Origin: Mesocentrotus franciscanus
Taxonomy: Eukaryota > Echinodermata > Echinoidea > Camarodonta > Strongylocentrotidae
Direction: 5' to 3'
Length of the DNA stretch: 64,000 nt
NCBI GenBank assembly: GCA_037976565.1
Contig: CP137669.1
Span: forward strand, 41,380,912-41,444,911
A program made the position numbers and the translations under genes. Shown here piece by piece: positions 35,869 to 47,534 of this stretch. Each line of letters starts with the position of its first letter. Positions within the stretch are counted from its first letter, which is position 1. The notes under the pieces were generated by a model that saw only the letters and a list, made by a program, of their open reading frames with translations, was not told where the DNA came from and searched no databases.

Positions 35869-36660
35869 AATGCTTTACAAGGACCGTGTCGTCATTCCCC
35901 CATCCCTCAGGGACGAGGTGTTAAACCATCTTCATGCAGCCCACCCAGGGGTCACCTCCATGACTGCAAGGGCTGAAGCATCTATTTTCCGGCCTGGCAT
36001 CACCCCTGCCATCGCAGCCCTTCGTGCTCGGTGCAACCACTGCAATCGGATCGCCCCCTCAAACCCAAGCGCACCACCCATCCCCTTGACATCTCCAGCT
36101 TACCCATTTCCGTGCATTTGTGCAGATTTCTTCAACTACAAAGGTTGCAACTACTTGGTAGTGGTCGACCGTTACTCTAACTGGCCGATTGTTGAGAGGT
36201 CTTCCCATGGTGCCGATGCGATGGCCTCATCACTTGTGCATCTGTGGTCGCCCGATTCGAGACTTCATTCCCATAGCTCCTGGCAGATACAAACCTCATG
36301 ACACTTGGCGTGAGAGGTGCAGAACGCTGGTCTGAACACACTAAACGGCTTCTGCCACTTGCCATAGGCGATCATGTCCGTATCCAAAACCAGACGGGGC
36401 TGCATCCCTTGAAATAGGATAAGACCGGTGTTGTAATAATATTGGATTCTTATATAGTGCACGTATCCACCTTGCAAGGTGCTCAAGGCGCTCCAACATT
36501 ACCCGGCTATGCTAGGCTGCCGATTTCGGCGCTCACAGCATACAAGGATTTTGATATGATTCAAGGATTATGATATGTGACGTTATAGTGGAAGTCCGGC
36601 AATTTGACCAATACGTCGTGCTCCGGATGTGTCACCCTTCAACACATCAACTTAAGGTTA
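35869..36660 (+). pseudogene. Integrase region of the Ty3/Gypsy-type element, deleted
   Basis: The frame resumes with LYKDRVVIPPSLRDEVLNHL. A zinc-binding HHCC pattern is visible (HLHAAHPG, then CNHC), followed by the first catalytic aspartate in ICADFFNYKG and VVDRYSNWPIVER. The sequence then jumps: the region of the second Asp and the Glu is missing. The C-terminal part, with KRLLPLAIGDHVRIQNQTG (36345s), is present and, after an inserted repeat (36433-36588), ends with VEVRQFDQYV near 36590-36625. The integrase cannot be functional. Confidence 0.75.
36433..36588 (+). repeat. Interspersed repeat inserted in the integrase C-terminus
   Basis: It begins TAATAATATTGGATTC and contains TTATATAGTGCACGTATCCACC and AGGTGCTCAAGGCGCT, related to 2590-2620. 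The integrase reading continues on both sides, which marks it as an insertion. Confidence 0.6.
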
Positions 36661-38280
36661 AGGTTCAATAAAACATGCCATTAAAATCCGAAGGCGCACC
36701 ACTACCAAACGTACGCGCGCCAACATGAAAAAATGCTCAAAATCATTTTTTAATCAAATAAGAGTGAGTTTAAGGCCATTTTAAGCATTTCAAAATTTTG
36801 CGCGCGCGCGTTTTTGCGGGTAACGCGATCACACAACATAGAATCGCCATTTTTTTTTCTTTCATGATATTTCCCATTTTTTGTCAAACAATTTGATACC
36901 ATGTTTATCTCTTTATGAGCGTTCATTCAAGCTCTTGTAATACATAGCATATATGGGCAAAAACATGCCTATACAAAATCCATTAAAGCACTTTGGGATG
37001 CACCGGGACCCTCCAATTTTTGTTCGCATTTAGATAGAGTATATGAGTCGGAGATATGATTTCATGTCTCATTTGGCCATTAAGAACATCGTCAAACCAT
37101 TATCATGAAACTTGCCATGATGATAGATCTAGTCTAACTTAGAACTGCGTGACTTTTCAGTGATTCCAGGTCATCGTGACGTCATCTAGGCGCCATTTTG
37201 TGAAAATCAACTTATGATCATATCTTTATAAAGGAATGTCATTTCTCATTCATATTTAGCATGATTAAGATCAATATCCGTCCGGTCAATTTCAAGTCAA
37301 TAAATCGTGACGTCATTATAATGGCCTTGAACTCAAGATACGAATAAGCACATAATGACGTCAGCATATTTACAAAAAATTGAGTGTATCTCTGTTAATA
37401 TTGTTTGTTTTTCTCTCAATGTTTGATATGAAGTAGCTGAGGCGATTTTCTACACAAAAAGTGCTATTGATTTTCATTTTATCAATGGCATCATGGCCCA
37501 TTCTTGCGAGTAAAAGAGGCGTGTCAATTTTCCCAATTTTGCGTGTATTCTCTAAGGGAGGTGAATTTTTCTGAAATTTTCATTCTACGTTCCAGTCTTA
37601 GTTGTTTGAGCAATATCTCGATTCTTTTCTTCCAGCTGCGGATATGTTGTAGCTGAGAAAATTATGTACATAAAGGGGACATTTAATTTTTTAATCAGAT
37701 GTTGAAATCATGGCGATATTTTAAATACAAGATTTGATTTGAGAATCAAATTTTTCGTTTACGTGTTATGTCTATGCAGATTTTTTGGTATATTGGTCAT
37801 AGCACTTTCCTCCCATTCCGGCGACCATCTTTCATAGATCCAAAATGATCAATATTACACAGTTGATACGTGACTTATGGATAGACCATAATGGGAGGAG
37901 TATTTCAAAACGGAAGATGAAATCGTGAAAATGCGTTCTTCGTTTTGTAACGCATGAGCATACGTATCGCCTAATTCGTCTAAGTGACGAATTAAAATTA
38001 AAAATAGTATTTATTTTGTGTCTGTATGGAAGAAATATTTATGATTCTTCCTCGAATTTGTTCGCAAGATATCTCAAGATTCGGTAAAGCCATTGTCATG
38101 AAACTTTCCTTGAAGATAGTTCCTATAGTCCAACTTAGAACTGCGTGACTTTTCAGCGACGCCAGGGCATCGTGACGTCATCATGACGTCATTATGTGAA
38201 ATGTCATTAATGGTTTCATCTCAGTCATGCAATACGCTATGAATACGTCTTAGATTGGTTTTAAACTATGCTTGTTATTG
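36650..38280 (+). mobile_element. Helitron-family fragments (related to 11548-17168)
   Basis: From CCATTAAAATCCGAAGGCGCACC the sequence follows 14640-15000 (GCGCGC cluster, TAATACATAGCATATATGGGC) and then other parts of the family, including the tRNA-like piece at 37787. At 37835-38000 it changes to the second Helitron family seen at 42640-42820, with the hairpin ATTCGTC/GACGAAT (37975-37995), but without a clean CTAG end. Similar blocks resume to 38280. A mosaic of incomplete copies. Confidence 0.6.
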
Positions 38281-39740
38281 TCTTACCGCTGGAGACTTAA
38301 AGATGTCTTTTCTCGAACTGACTTTGATTCTTTTATACGCTTGAAATTTTTCAGATCAAAATAAGATCTAATGAGCCTTCGAAGGTCTGATCTTAAATTT
38401 AACGACCGTCGATACCCCAGACCTACTGGCAAACGATCTTGATGACATATTTTATGATCCCACGGGGAGTGGAAACTGCCTCGCACTTTTGGTCAGCTAA
38501 ACGTGTACTTCGCTCAAGGCCCCAATTCAATTCCAAATTTCCAACATTAAATTACACAAGGGTTCGTATCTTTCTACAAAATAAACGATAAACAATTGGC
38601 ATGTCAAGTTTAACTGAATAAATGCGGGTATTATATGATGCTCAAAAAGTTGTAACACAACTTTGAATTAAAGAAAATTGTTTTTCCTTTCTTTTCTTAA
38701 AGTGTGTGTTGATGAAGGGAAGCAGGGGCGGATCCAGCCGGAGGCGATTTTCAACAACATGAAGCAAATAGTAAGCATCTAAAAACTTCAGATGCCTGGT
38801 TGATTATGATTAAAATTTGAGTCATTTCAAGTAACAAATAAGACCGTTGCCATGGAAACAGAATGTTAAAGAAGTTGTTATTTTTAACCACGCCCCTCCA
38901 AAAATGAAAATAAATGAACCTAATCAATACAAGGAAACATTAGAATATATCTTGAACAAAATAAGATAGGAAAAAGAACTAAGTAGAGAAAACAATCAAG
39001 ACAATAGACAATATGTCATAAATTAATGTCTTTAAAGGTACTATGTCCCATTTGCAGGCCAAAAAATGAAAGGATTAAATTCCAACGGCATTTCAAAGAT
39101 AATAATAATTAAGAACTTTCCTTAAAAAAGGGGGGGTTGAAAATGTCTTTGTGGGAAAATAACGACTATTAGTTGTCGAATCGACTTAAGTGCTACCAAG
39201 ACAGTAAGTAATAGTCTGATTTTCAGACCATTGTACAGAATGGTCGTACGTTTTGTGCTGCGCAAAGATTCAATTAGTTTAATTTTGACAATTACAAGAA
39301 GTGGGTTATTGATGTAGACAAATGCTCATGTACTCTTTACAGCTCATTATATGTATGTTATTACCAAAGAAGAAAAAAAGCCAGTCAGTCACTCAATAGT
39401 GTCTGACAGTGAAGTCTAGCAAGTAAACGGGTTTCCTTGCATAATTTGAATATTAGGACACTGCTAACGTTTAAATTTCACAGATAGGACATACAGGACA
39501 TTCCTGCAAAGTTCTACGGAATTTGATGTTGGCTGCAAAAGGGACATAGTATCTTTAAGTTAACCTTTATTTGAAGAGCCTAATCCATTCCGGTTAATTT
39601 CGAGAAAATCATTGTTTTTTAATTTCACACATTTGTCTCTGTTTATTAATCAAATCTATACTACAGGTGGATGAACTACCACTATAGGTCATACAAATGC
39701 AAGTTAGAAAAATCCTGCGTACACCATATTTTATATAATT
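38281..39740. other. Unassigned sequence with a solitary hAT-like terminus
   Basis: At 38724 the sequence CAGGGGCGGATCCAGCCGG equals the left end of the elements at 46618 and 51801, but no partner end was found. A minus-strand frame (38283-38486) with RRSLNLRSDLRRLIRS was noted; I could not match it to a family. Confidence 0.4.
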
Positions 39741-39759
39741 TTTCATATTTCATTTCTTT

Positions 39760-40385
39760 TCGAATTTAGCGCCTTTTGGCAGAAATCATGGATATAGCGC
39801 CTTTTGACAGAACACTTTTTACAGTCAATATAGAGTTGTTCACTCACATAAGTATAGAAGGATGTCATTTGTGTGTAAATGCTTCTGAATTGTATATTAA
39901 CTATACTTACCTGTACTTGAATCATAGTAGCCCCCCCCCCTCACCACACACACACGTGCGCGCGCACACACACACACACCACACACATGATCATCAATGT
40001 GCAAAAACTTTCATCACATAACCACTGGTACAATAATTTATCCATGATGAAATCGCCAGAAAATGAGGTATTTCGAAACGTGAATAGTAAAAACGAATCT
40101 AGGAAGTCTGCCTGTGCTATGCTCTCTGTGTTCTGCTTTCTGATTGCTTTCTGATCAAATTTCCACAAGCTGGTATGATTGGGCCAATCAAAGGAAAGAA
40201 AAGAAAGGTGGATATAGCGCCTTTTGGTTGAAAGTATAAATTTCAAATCAATATTTTCATATTTTCCTGAAACAATTCTGAGGGAAAATTTAGTGATTTA
40301 GATACACATGAGAGAGGTCTATTCAAATCGTTTAAAACATGCAATTTGGTGAAAAGTGGATTTAGCGCCTTTTGGTTGCAAGCTC
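39760..40385. repeat. Scattered TAGCGCCTTTTGG repeats and CA microsatellite
   Basis: The phrase TAGCGCCTTTTG occurs near 39767, 39795, 40213 and 40362, usually preceded by GGAT(A/T)(T/A). Between them lie a C run and a (CA)n/(CG)n microsatellite (39931-39988). Origin unknown. Confidence 0.55.
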
Positions 40386-40424
40386 TTCATTTGCATCTGG
40401 CTCGAGTTTTGCTTGGGTATTTGG

Positions 40425-41300
40425 TACTGGAGGATTAACATGGACAAAATGTTTACATGATCGCATGATCTCTTATTCATTCCAGTTCCAATGTTTTTCT
40501 GACTGTTTTCAAGACACTATCATGTTTTTCGATCATAGTTCTATGTAGCTTGATGTCTCATGGTAATTTTTAGGGAAAAGCAAACTAAGTAACTATTGTT
40601 GAATTTTAGCGACAATCGTTCGCCATTGCTACTCTTTAATGCTACTATGACGTGCAGTGACACATTGAATCTTCAGGACTCATGACAAATTCGTTTAACA
40701 GTTGATTGCGCTTGGTTGAGCCCACTGTTCGCAGGAATTAGATGAGAGAGATAGCCGTGAATATTCTCACCATTAACGACGAAGTATTTTTTTTTCTTCA
40801 CCGCCTTTACAAAGCTATTTGAATGGGGAACAAATCTAATGTTTGGCTTCCTGGGAGGAGTTTCAATTGTTGTTAAGAAATTTCAGTCGATTCCTCTCGG
40901 TTCATTTTATTGTTCGGACTATTAAGCTGAGAGAGATAGAATGTGACATTCTCATGACTAACGGCCTTGCATTATTATTCTTATTTGTTCATCGTCTCTA
41001 CAATGCTATTTGAACAATATTTGATGACAATAGACGACAATCTGGTACTATTTTTATGTAGCGTCACATTACAATAACATGACAGATGAATGATCATGAG
41101 CACCGGGTTTAATAATTTAACGAATACTGAATTTGAACCCGGGCTATGCTTTCTCTTGCCATTGCCTTCCGTTTCCCTCGTTTACTTCCTTCTTACCACA
41201 GAGTATGTAATGTGTATGTGTATGCCTCAATCATAGAGAATATAATCACTAATATCGCTGAAATAATTCTTCTCCTGCCCCTTCTTCTTCATTTACTTTT

Positions 41301-41335
<35 letters not shown>

Positions 41336-42790
41336 AAAGCAGCAGTATTATAATAATCATTATTATTATCATTGTTATATTTATTATTATAGTAAATATC
41401 GTAGTTATAATCATTATTATAGTGATTATTTGTTATTGTTATTATTCTTATAGTTATTTGTATGCTTCTTCTTCTTAACATAATTATCGTACACACAATA
41501 CGTCATGTGCCAAGAATTTATTGCTATGATACATCCAAGATGTCTACCAAAACTGTCAATTCGTTGCTGAAATATTAGCAAGCCAAAAGAAGAAACATTA
41601 GAATTTCTATTTTAAATTGAAATAAATTATATAGGAGAAATAAGGGGAGAATACAATCATGATTTCGGTACTAGGGGAATAACATGGACATAATGCACTT
41701 GTTTACATGACCACATTATCTCTTATTTATTCTACCTGCAATGTTTTCTGACTGTTTTCAAAACAATATCATTTTTGTCGATCATAGTTCTATGTAGCTT
41801 GATGTCTCATGGTAATTTAAGCAATTTAAGCAACAATTTCTGAATTTTAGCGACAATCGTTCGCCATTGCTGCTCTTTAATACTACTATGACGTGCAGTA
41901 ACAAATTGAAATTTCAGGACTCATGATAAATTCGTTTAACAGTTGATTCAACTTGGTTGGTTCTATTGTTCAGATTTTTTAGCAGAGCGAGATAGAAATT
42001 GACATTGTCATGGCTTACGACTTTGCATTATTGTTCATCGTCTCTACAATGCTATTTGAACAATACGTAGAGGTGTTGTGGTCGAGTGGATACGTCGCCG
42101 GACTGTCGATCACAAGGTCCGCGGTTCGAGTCCCGCCGCTGCACTAATGTCCTTTGGCAAGACATTGATCTACATTTGCCACACTCCACCCAGGTGAAGT
42201 AAATGGGTACCTGGTAGGAATTTATTCCTTGAAACGCAGCGCGCGTAACAGCTGCACTGCTAAAGCCAGGGTAATTATGCTGCATTATTGTAGAGCGCTT
42301 AGAGACTTCTGATAAAGTAAGTGTTAGGCACTGTAATTATTATAATTATAATATTTGGTGACAAAAAGACGGCATTTCTATGTAGCGTCAAAAGCCGTCA
42401 AATAACAAAAACATGGCAGCTAAAAAGATCCTCAGTACTGGGTCTAATTATTTAAAGAAAACTTAATTTGGACCCGGCCATGTTCTGTCTGTCTCTCTCT
42501 CTCTCGTTTGTCATTGCCTTCATTTTCCCTCGCTTACTTCATTGTTACCACGGAATATGCAATGTGTATGCCTCATTATGTCAATTAGAGTCAAAGGTGT
42601 AACTGGTTGTTGTGCAGGGTCAATGGTCAAATTGTCTCAATCTATCTTCCATACATCCATAATGATCAAGGCTAAACAGTAGAAACTTGACATATGGATA
42701 GATCATAAGGGTAGAAGCATTTTATATAACAATATGAAATCGTGAAAATGCATTCTTCATTATGTAAATCATAAGCATACGTATCACCTA
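40425..42790 (+). repeat. Two tandem ~1.24 kb units with microsatellites
   Basis: The first unit (from 40425) and second (from 41669) share TAACATGGACA, TCATAGTTCTATGTAGCTTG and GCGACAATCGTTCGCCATTGC. The first unit contains TAG and ATT microsatellites (41304-41470) that generate spurious open frames. Both units are present in the right arm as well (about 59947-61789), so the tandem arrangement predates the inverted duplication. Confidence 0.7.
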
Positions 42791-42819
42791 ATTCGTCAAA
42801 GTGACGAATACAAGTCTAG
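41669..42819 (+). mobile_element. Helitron 3' part with hairpin and CTAG end (second family)
   Basis: The 3' end is ATTCGTCA-AAG-TGACGAAT (42791-42809), spacer ACAAGT, CTAG (42816-42819), then T. The sequence after CTAG is the 19007 segment starting at its T, so the insertion was between A and T, as Helitrons do. The left boundary of the element was not located; the given start is the second tandem unit and may be wrong. No replication protein is visible. Confidence 0.65.
42066..42349 (+). repeat. tRNA-derived SINE present only in the left arm
   Basis: A tRNA-like head (A box GTGGTCGAGTGGATACG, B box GGTTCGAGTCCC) is followed by a body with GGGTACCTGGTAGGAAT and TGTAGAGCGCTTAGAGAC and an ATT-rich tail. 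The right arm reads straight through the target (CACCAAATATTGTTC at 60380-60394). Left-arm flanks give AATA on both sides (42062-42065, 42350-42353) as the shortest target duplication. Confidence 0.85.
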
Positions 42820-43024
42820 TTTTATTTTGTTTTTCTTGCCAGCAAGTGCAGCAGAAATTTTCATGACTGGAAATCTACATTCTGACAAAGAAATGTATAT
42901 CGTAGGTGTTTTCAAACAGCTCAGGTTTTGTCATTGTTGCTTTTGTGGATCGTTTGGCTGTGAATAGCTTGATTGTCATTTAAGAGCAAAAGTTTTCATG
43001 AAATGAAACTTTTACCCCAACCCC

Positions 43025-43056
<32 letters not shown>

Positions 43057-43885
43057 ATTTCACGCTTCCCCCACCTCTAGCTCCCCCCTCTCTCTCTGCA
43101 CATGCCTCTTTCTTCCTTCTGACCCTTCTGTTAGCATTTTAATATTAGCAACTGCAAGATTATAAATAAAATATCGTTTGTCATCATTGCCATTGTATAG
43201 AATACTTTCTACTCTAATTCTGTATTTGCACCGAGTCCAATTTCATATCATTAATCAAGAAGTATTCATACTTTCCATGTACACCCTGATCAGTGACTCT
43301 CTTTATAACACATTTTATAATCCACCTAAAAAAAATGGATAATACAGTTGTTTTTCCTAAATTGATATATAAAAAACACATTCCATATAGGGCTGGTATT
43401 AGAGTTTAAATTTCATGTTTGTTTTTATTTTAGTAATGAATGTCAGAGCTTTCAAAGGCTAGTCCTGTTATTAAATGCAAAAAACTTAAAGAGTACAGGT
43501 ACATTGCATTGGCAATATCAATAATTATTAACTTTGATGTTGTTTTTCCCCCCATTCTATAGCTATATTGATAACATTATATCGTTGTAAAGTATGTTAA
43601 TATGGGTGTGTAGAAGATAAAATATTATGTCTAATATGTTGTATGCCATTCTCCATGTGAATGATATCAAAATTGTGATGGAAATTCGGTCTTATTCATA
43701 AAAGATTTTTAAATGTGGAGTGTGAAAATGTTCAAATCTGTCGATGTCTTAATATGAAGCTTTCAACCCACTTAAAACAAAACTAATATTCATGATTTAT
43801 GAATAATAAACGATAACTAAAAGAAATGAAAATTTTTGTTATCCTGTTTGTAGTTCTATTCATTAGCCTTTGTGTGCTTTTGTGC
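42820..43885 (+). repeat. Copy of the 19007-20105 segment
   Basis: It follows 19007-20105 base for base apart from substitutions and small gaps, and starts directly at the Helitron 3' end. It is missing from the right arm, together with the neighbouring sequence to 45699. Confidence 0.8.
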
Positions 43886-44351
43886 ATTCACTTTGTCTGT
43901 GGGCCCCTTTGCAGCAGAACATTTGTCTGGAATGATGATTTCTGTAGTTTGTAAGATATTAGCCTGAGGATTCCGAATTCGTTTTGAGATGTAACTTGCA
44001 TAATTAATCTGCGTCAATGCTACGATAATATTTGGGGGCGTCTAATGGCCCCTAGCTAAATATGAGGCAGACGTACTTGTTCAACCCATAGCAATCGCCC
44101 AGGCACCTTGCAATAAAAGTTGTGGAATCTTCTCATAATGTTACAGAAGTCAGAAAAGCCTCAAGATCCACCGTTAAGCCCTAGACCTTTTGTTCTGGTG
44201 ATGACATTCTCTTTGTTGGTTTCTGGACCGCATAATACAAAAGTAGACAGGTTCTTTGGGCCTGGCTTGACAAAGTAGGTCGTACAGAGCTAGGGAACAG
44301 CAGATGTTGTGTTTGGCTACCGCATGGATGTGTGCCTACAGTGCGAACAAA
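43886..44351. other. Partial tandem-repeat unit and unassigned sequence
   Basis: 43900-44060 resembles, in reverse orientation, a unit of the array at 21370-21960. 44060-44350 is unassigned. Confidence 0.5.
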
Positions 44352-46440
44352 GTTCGTTCGTTCGTTCGTTCGTTTATTCATTTCATTTTCATAAAAACAC
44401 AGCAAATGCAAATAAACATACAATTAAATTATATATACATACAAAGAATGTTCAGTTTATACGATAACTTCAAATGAAATAGGAGAACAAAGGAAAAGCC
44501 CATGGTGGCCTTGTTTAAAAAAGTTCCCCCGAATGTTTTAATTTATATTACTGAGTATACATTAGTTAAAGATATCACAAAAGACAGCGATAAACACAAT
44601 GTAAAGACAACAAAATACAAAAACATGTATGAAATAATTTAAAATTGGAGGGGGCAAAAAGGTTTAGAAGGTAAATTCAACGGCACTCAGAATACAAGGT
44701 CAGTTTCATTCGTTTTTTAAACATTGAACTGTTTTTATATAAGCGTATAACTTGGGGTAGAGTGTTCCATATGTTTGGCAAAGTATTTCTTACAGATTTT
44801 TTTGAGAATTAACTTTTCACTTTCCATAAATGAAACGTGTTGCAAAGCAGAGTATTGTGAGAATGAATTTAGTTATTGATAGAAAATATGGATGATATTC
44901 TTTTTGGAAGTATATTTTGAAAAAAATGAAAACCAATTAGTGCAGGATGGTATTTGAATAAATCAAAAACATTTAGGGTTTCTAAACTAAGATATAAAGG
45001 AGCAGAATGGGCATAATAATCACCACCTGTACAAATACGTAGAGCCTTCTTTTGTAATTTGAAGAGGGTATTAATTTTTCCATGACACGAATTTCCCCAA
45101 ATAGTAATACAATATGTTAGATAAGGTAATATAAGTGAGTTGTACAAAGTAAATAAAATGGGAAATGGTACATGAAATTTCAATTTATATAAAACACCAA
45201 TACATTTTGATACCTTGCCTATAACATTATCTATGTGGGAATCCCAACGAAGGTTGTTATCTACGGATACTTCAAGGAAATTTACAACATTTAATTCCGA
45301 TATAGGTGTAGTATCAATACTTAGGGTTACCTTATCTAGTACATTGGACACATTTTTACTCTTATTGTGAAATATACAAAGTTTGTTTTAGAAAGATTTA
45401 CTATCAATTTATTAGCTTTGAACCAAGTTAATACCTTGTCTAATTCTTTATTGACCACATGCTCAACATTATTTAAACCAGGTTGTGAAAATAAAAGAGT
45501 TGTGTCATCTGCATACATAATATACTGCATGATATGAGACGATTGAGTTAAGTCATTAATATATATCAAAAAAAGTAATGGGCTAAGTATAGATCCTTGG
45601 GGAACTCCGTGTGTTATGTCTGCAAAATCAGAAACATGATTATTAAACATAGTAAATTGACGTCGATTGCATAAATAACTTTTTTTTTAATTAAGAGGGC
45701 TTCCACGTACACCATAAAAGTTCAATTTGGACAAGAGAATTGAATGATCTACTATATCAAATGCTTTTGATAAATCCATAAATATTCCAATCGAAAGTTA
45801 TTTTTTTCCATTGCTAATGTCACTTTATCCTGCAAATCAATCAAAGCATGGGTTGTGGAATGGTTACGTTGAAATCCAAATTGGCAATCAGTAAGTATAT
45901 TATGTTTAGAAAGAAAACTATACAATCGATTATAAACACATTTTCTAATAATTTTGATATATAAGGTAACAAATATATTGGTCGATAATTTTTTAATGAA
46001 TGACGATCGTCTTTTTTAAAAACAGGAATAATCTTCGCAATTTTAAGTTTCCTTGGAAACGTACCAGTGGACAATGATATATTAAAAATGTGGACCAACG
46101 GTTTTACAATAGCATGAATGATTTCTTTGAGTACATTGCAACTTATGTTATCATATTCACAAGACTTTGTATTTCTTAATGATTTACACACTTCAATCAA
46201 TTCATTTTGTGATATAGGCTTAAAAATAATGAAGAATAAGTTGGGACATGTAGGTAATCTGTATAAGAAATAGTATTAACTTGAGCATTGAGGATTATTT
46301 GCATCAAACCCAGAACATGAGGAAATAAAATACGAATTAAATTCATCTGCGATAGATTAATCATTTTCAATAATTTTACTATCATGCATAATATATGTGG
46401 GTAATTTAGGTTTTGATTTATTTAAAAGGGTATTGATAGT
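44352..46440 (-). pseudogene. Jockey/CR1-like non-LTR reverse transcriptase, left-arm copy
   Basis: Read on the minus strand, pieces in order are: an N-terminal linker (46385-46197); fingers with KLKIAKIIPVFKKDDRHSLK (46200-45841); palm with HGVPQGSILSPLLFLIYIND and the catalytic box YADDTTLLF (45650-45336); thumb and C-terminus with NNLRWDSHIDNVIGKVSKCI and LPYLTYCITIWGNSCHGK (45351-44869). Frame breaks between pieces disable it. An AT-rich 3' UTR ends in AATAAA-like sequence and (CGAA)n at 44352-44372, a usual non-LTR tail. The endonuclease region is not seen, so it is also 5'-truncated. Confidence 0.8.
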
Positions 46441-46617
46441 TATTCCATGTGCAGAAATCCTCGGCCTGGATATGAGTCAGGCTTTGATAGGCCTCTAATC
46501 AGAAGAGACAGGTTGATAGAAGTTCTTGAGACTTTCCTAGAAAAATCGAAATTATGCATCATCCGAATTCTTCTAGCGGAAACATCTCTAGAACCACGGC
46601 TGCAGAAAGGAATGTGT

Positions 46618-46894
46618 CAGGGGCGGATCCAGCCGGCGGCAAGGGAGGGGGCCTAAAAAGGGGCCCACTTCGTACGAAAATTTGAAAATCGTGCCGGTCG
46701 ATTTTTCGCTCAGTGGGGGAATATGGGCACGATTTTTTTTTGGCACCCGAAAAAAATTTCCTATGGGAAGGGTTATTTTTTCCACCGCCACCCCCTTGGG
46801 CGCCAGGAGGGGCCCAACTTCTTTTTTTTTTAAAAAGGGTGTTTTTACCTGTTTTTTTCTAGGGGCGGGGGCCCGGCCCCTGGATCCGCCACTG
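46618..46894 (+). mobile_element. hAT-like MITE, only in the left arm
   Basis: The ends are CAGGGGCGGATCCAGCC and, inverted, GGATCCGCCACTG, with a perfect 8 bp duplication GAATGTGT (46610-46617, 46895-46902). The right arm has the intact empty site (59030-59037 on the opposite strand). It is 277 bp long and GC-rich, with no gene. A sister copy lies at 51801. Confidence 0.9.
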
Positions 46895-46902
46895 GAATGT
46901 GT

Positions 46903-47526
46903 GACCCCTTTAACACTGATCTGTACCCTACAATGAGACAGTCTGCTCCAGTACTATTTGTAGTGAATCTTTATAGAAGCAGCGCTTCGTGGTCTCTGCA
47001 GAAATTTGCCACAAGAAACATCACAGATGCCTGAATTCCTCTGGATGTAATGTGTCAACTTACGTGTGGATGATGCTGATTTTGTGAGCTTCTCATGAAC
47101 ATTCTCCATACAGTCAAGAAGACAGCACTGTACTATAGGGAGCTCGAAAGACTTATACCCCAATGTGAACCCAATTTCGATTGATCATACGTTGTTATGC
47201 TATATAGGTCGCCTAGACGTGTATTGGCGAATGACGAAGAAACTTGGTTCGATGCTTTAAATGTCGAGGATGTTGCCCACAGCAAGTAGCTATACCAATA
47301 TAGTGTTTCATCATATGGGGACCCTGTGCCTGCATCTTCAGTACATACAGAACTCTGTAATAGGCTCTACAATATGTTTTTTGTCTCGGCCCAAAACAAA
47401 CAGAGGACTGGAATCTTTTCGTCGAAAGCATTGCAATAATAGCAACTACTTGGTTTTCGATGGTCACATGGTTTCCCCCAACAAAGCGCTCTACCAATCG
47501 GACAACTCAACTTCTGCATTACTGTA
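46903..47526. other. Unassigned inverted-duplication sequence
   Basis: It is present in both arms (right-arm counterpart about 58409-59029). Frames such as 47213-47497 (minus) and 58596-58799 (plus) are partly conserved between arms only because the arms are similar; no protein family was recognised. Confidence 0.4.
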
Positions 47527-47534
47527 GCACGATG

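Noticed and set aside
38283..38486. Minus-strand frame with RRSLNLRSDLRRLIRSYFD as a gene fragment
   Set aside because: It has no recognisable family, no supporting exon partner and repeat-rich surroundings; a protein search would be needed.
41146..41496. Ser/Ile- and Asn/Tyr-rich open frames
   Set aside because: They are direct translations of TAG and ATT microsatellites; the mirror frames at 60922-61227 in the right arm have the same cause.
47440..47526. tRNA-like or SINE head (minus strand, GGTAGAGCGCTTTG)
   Set aside because: Only an A-box resemblance; no convincing B box at the right distance.
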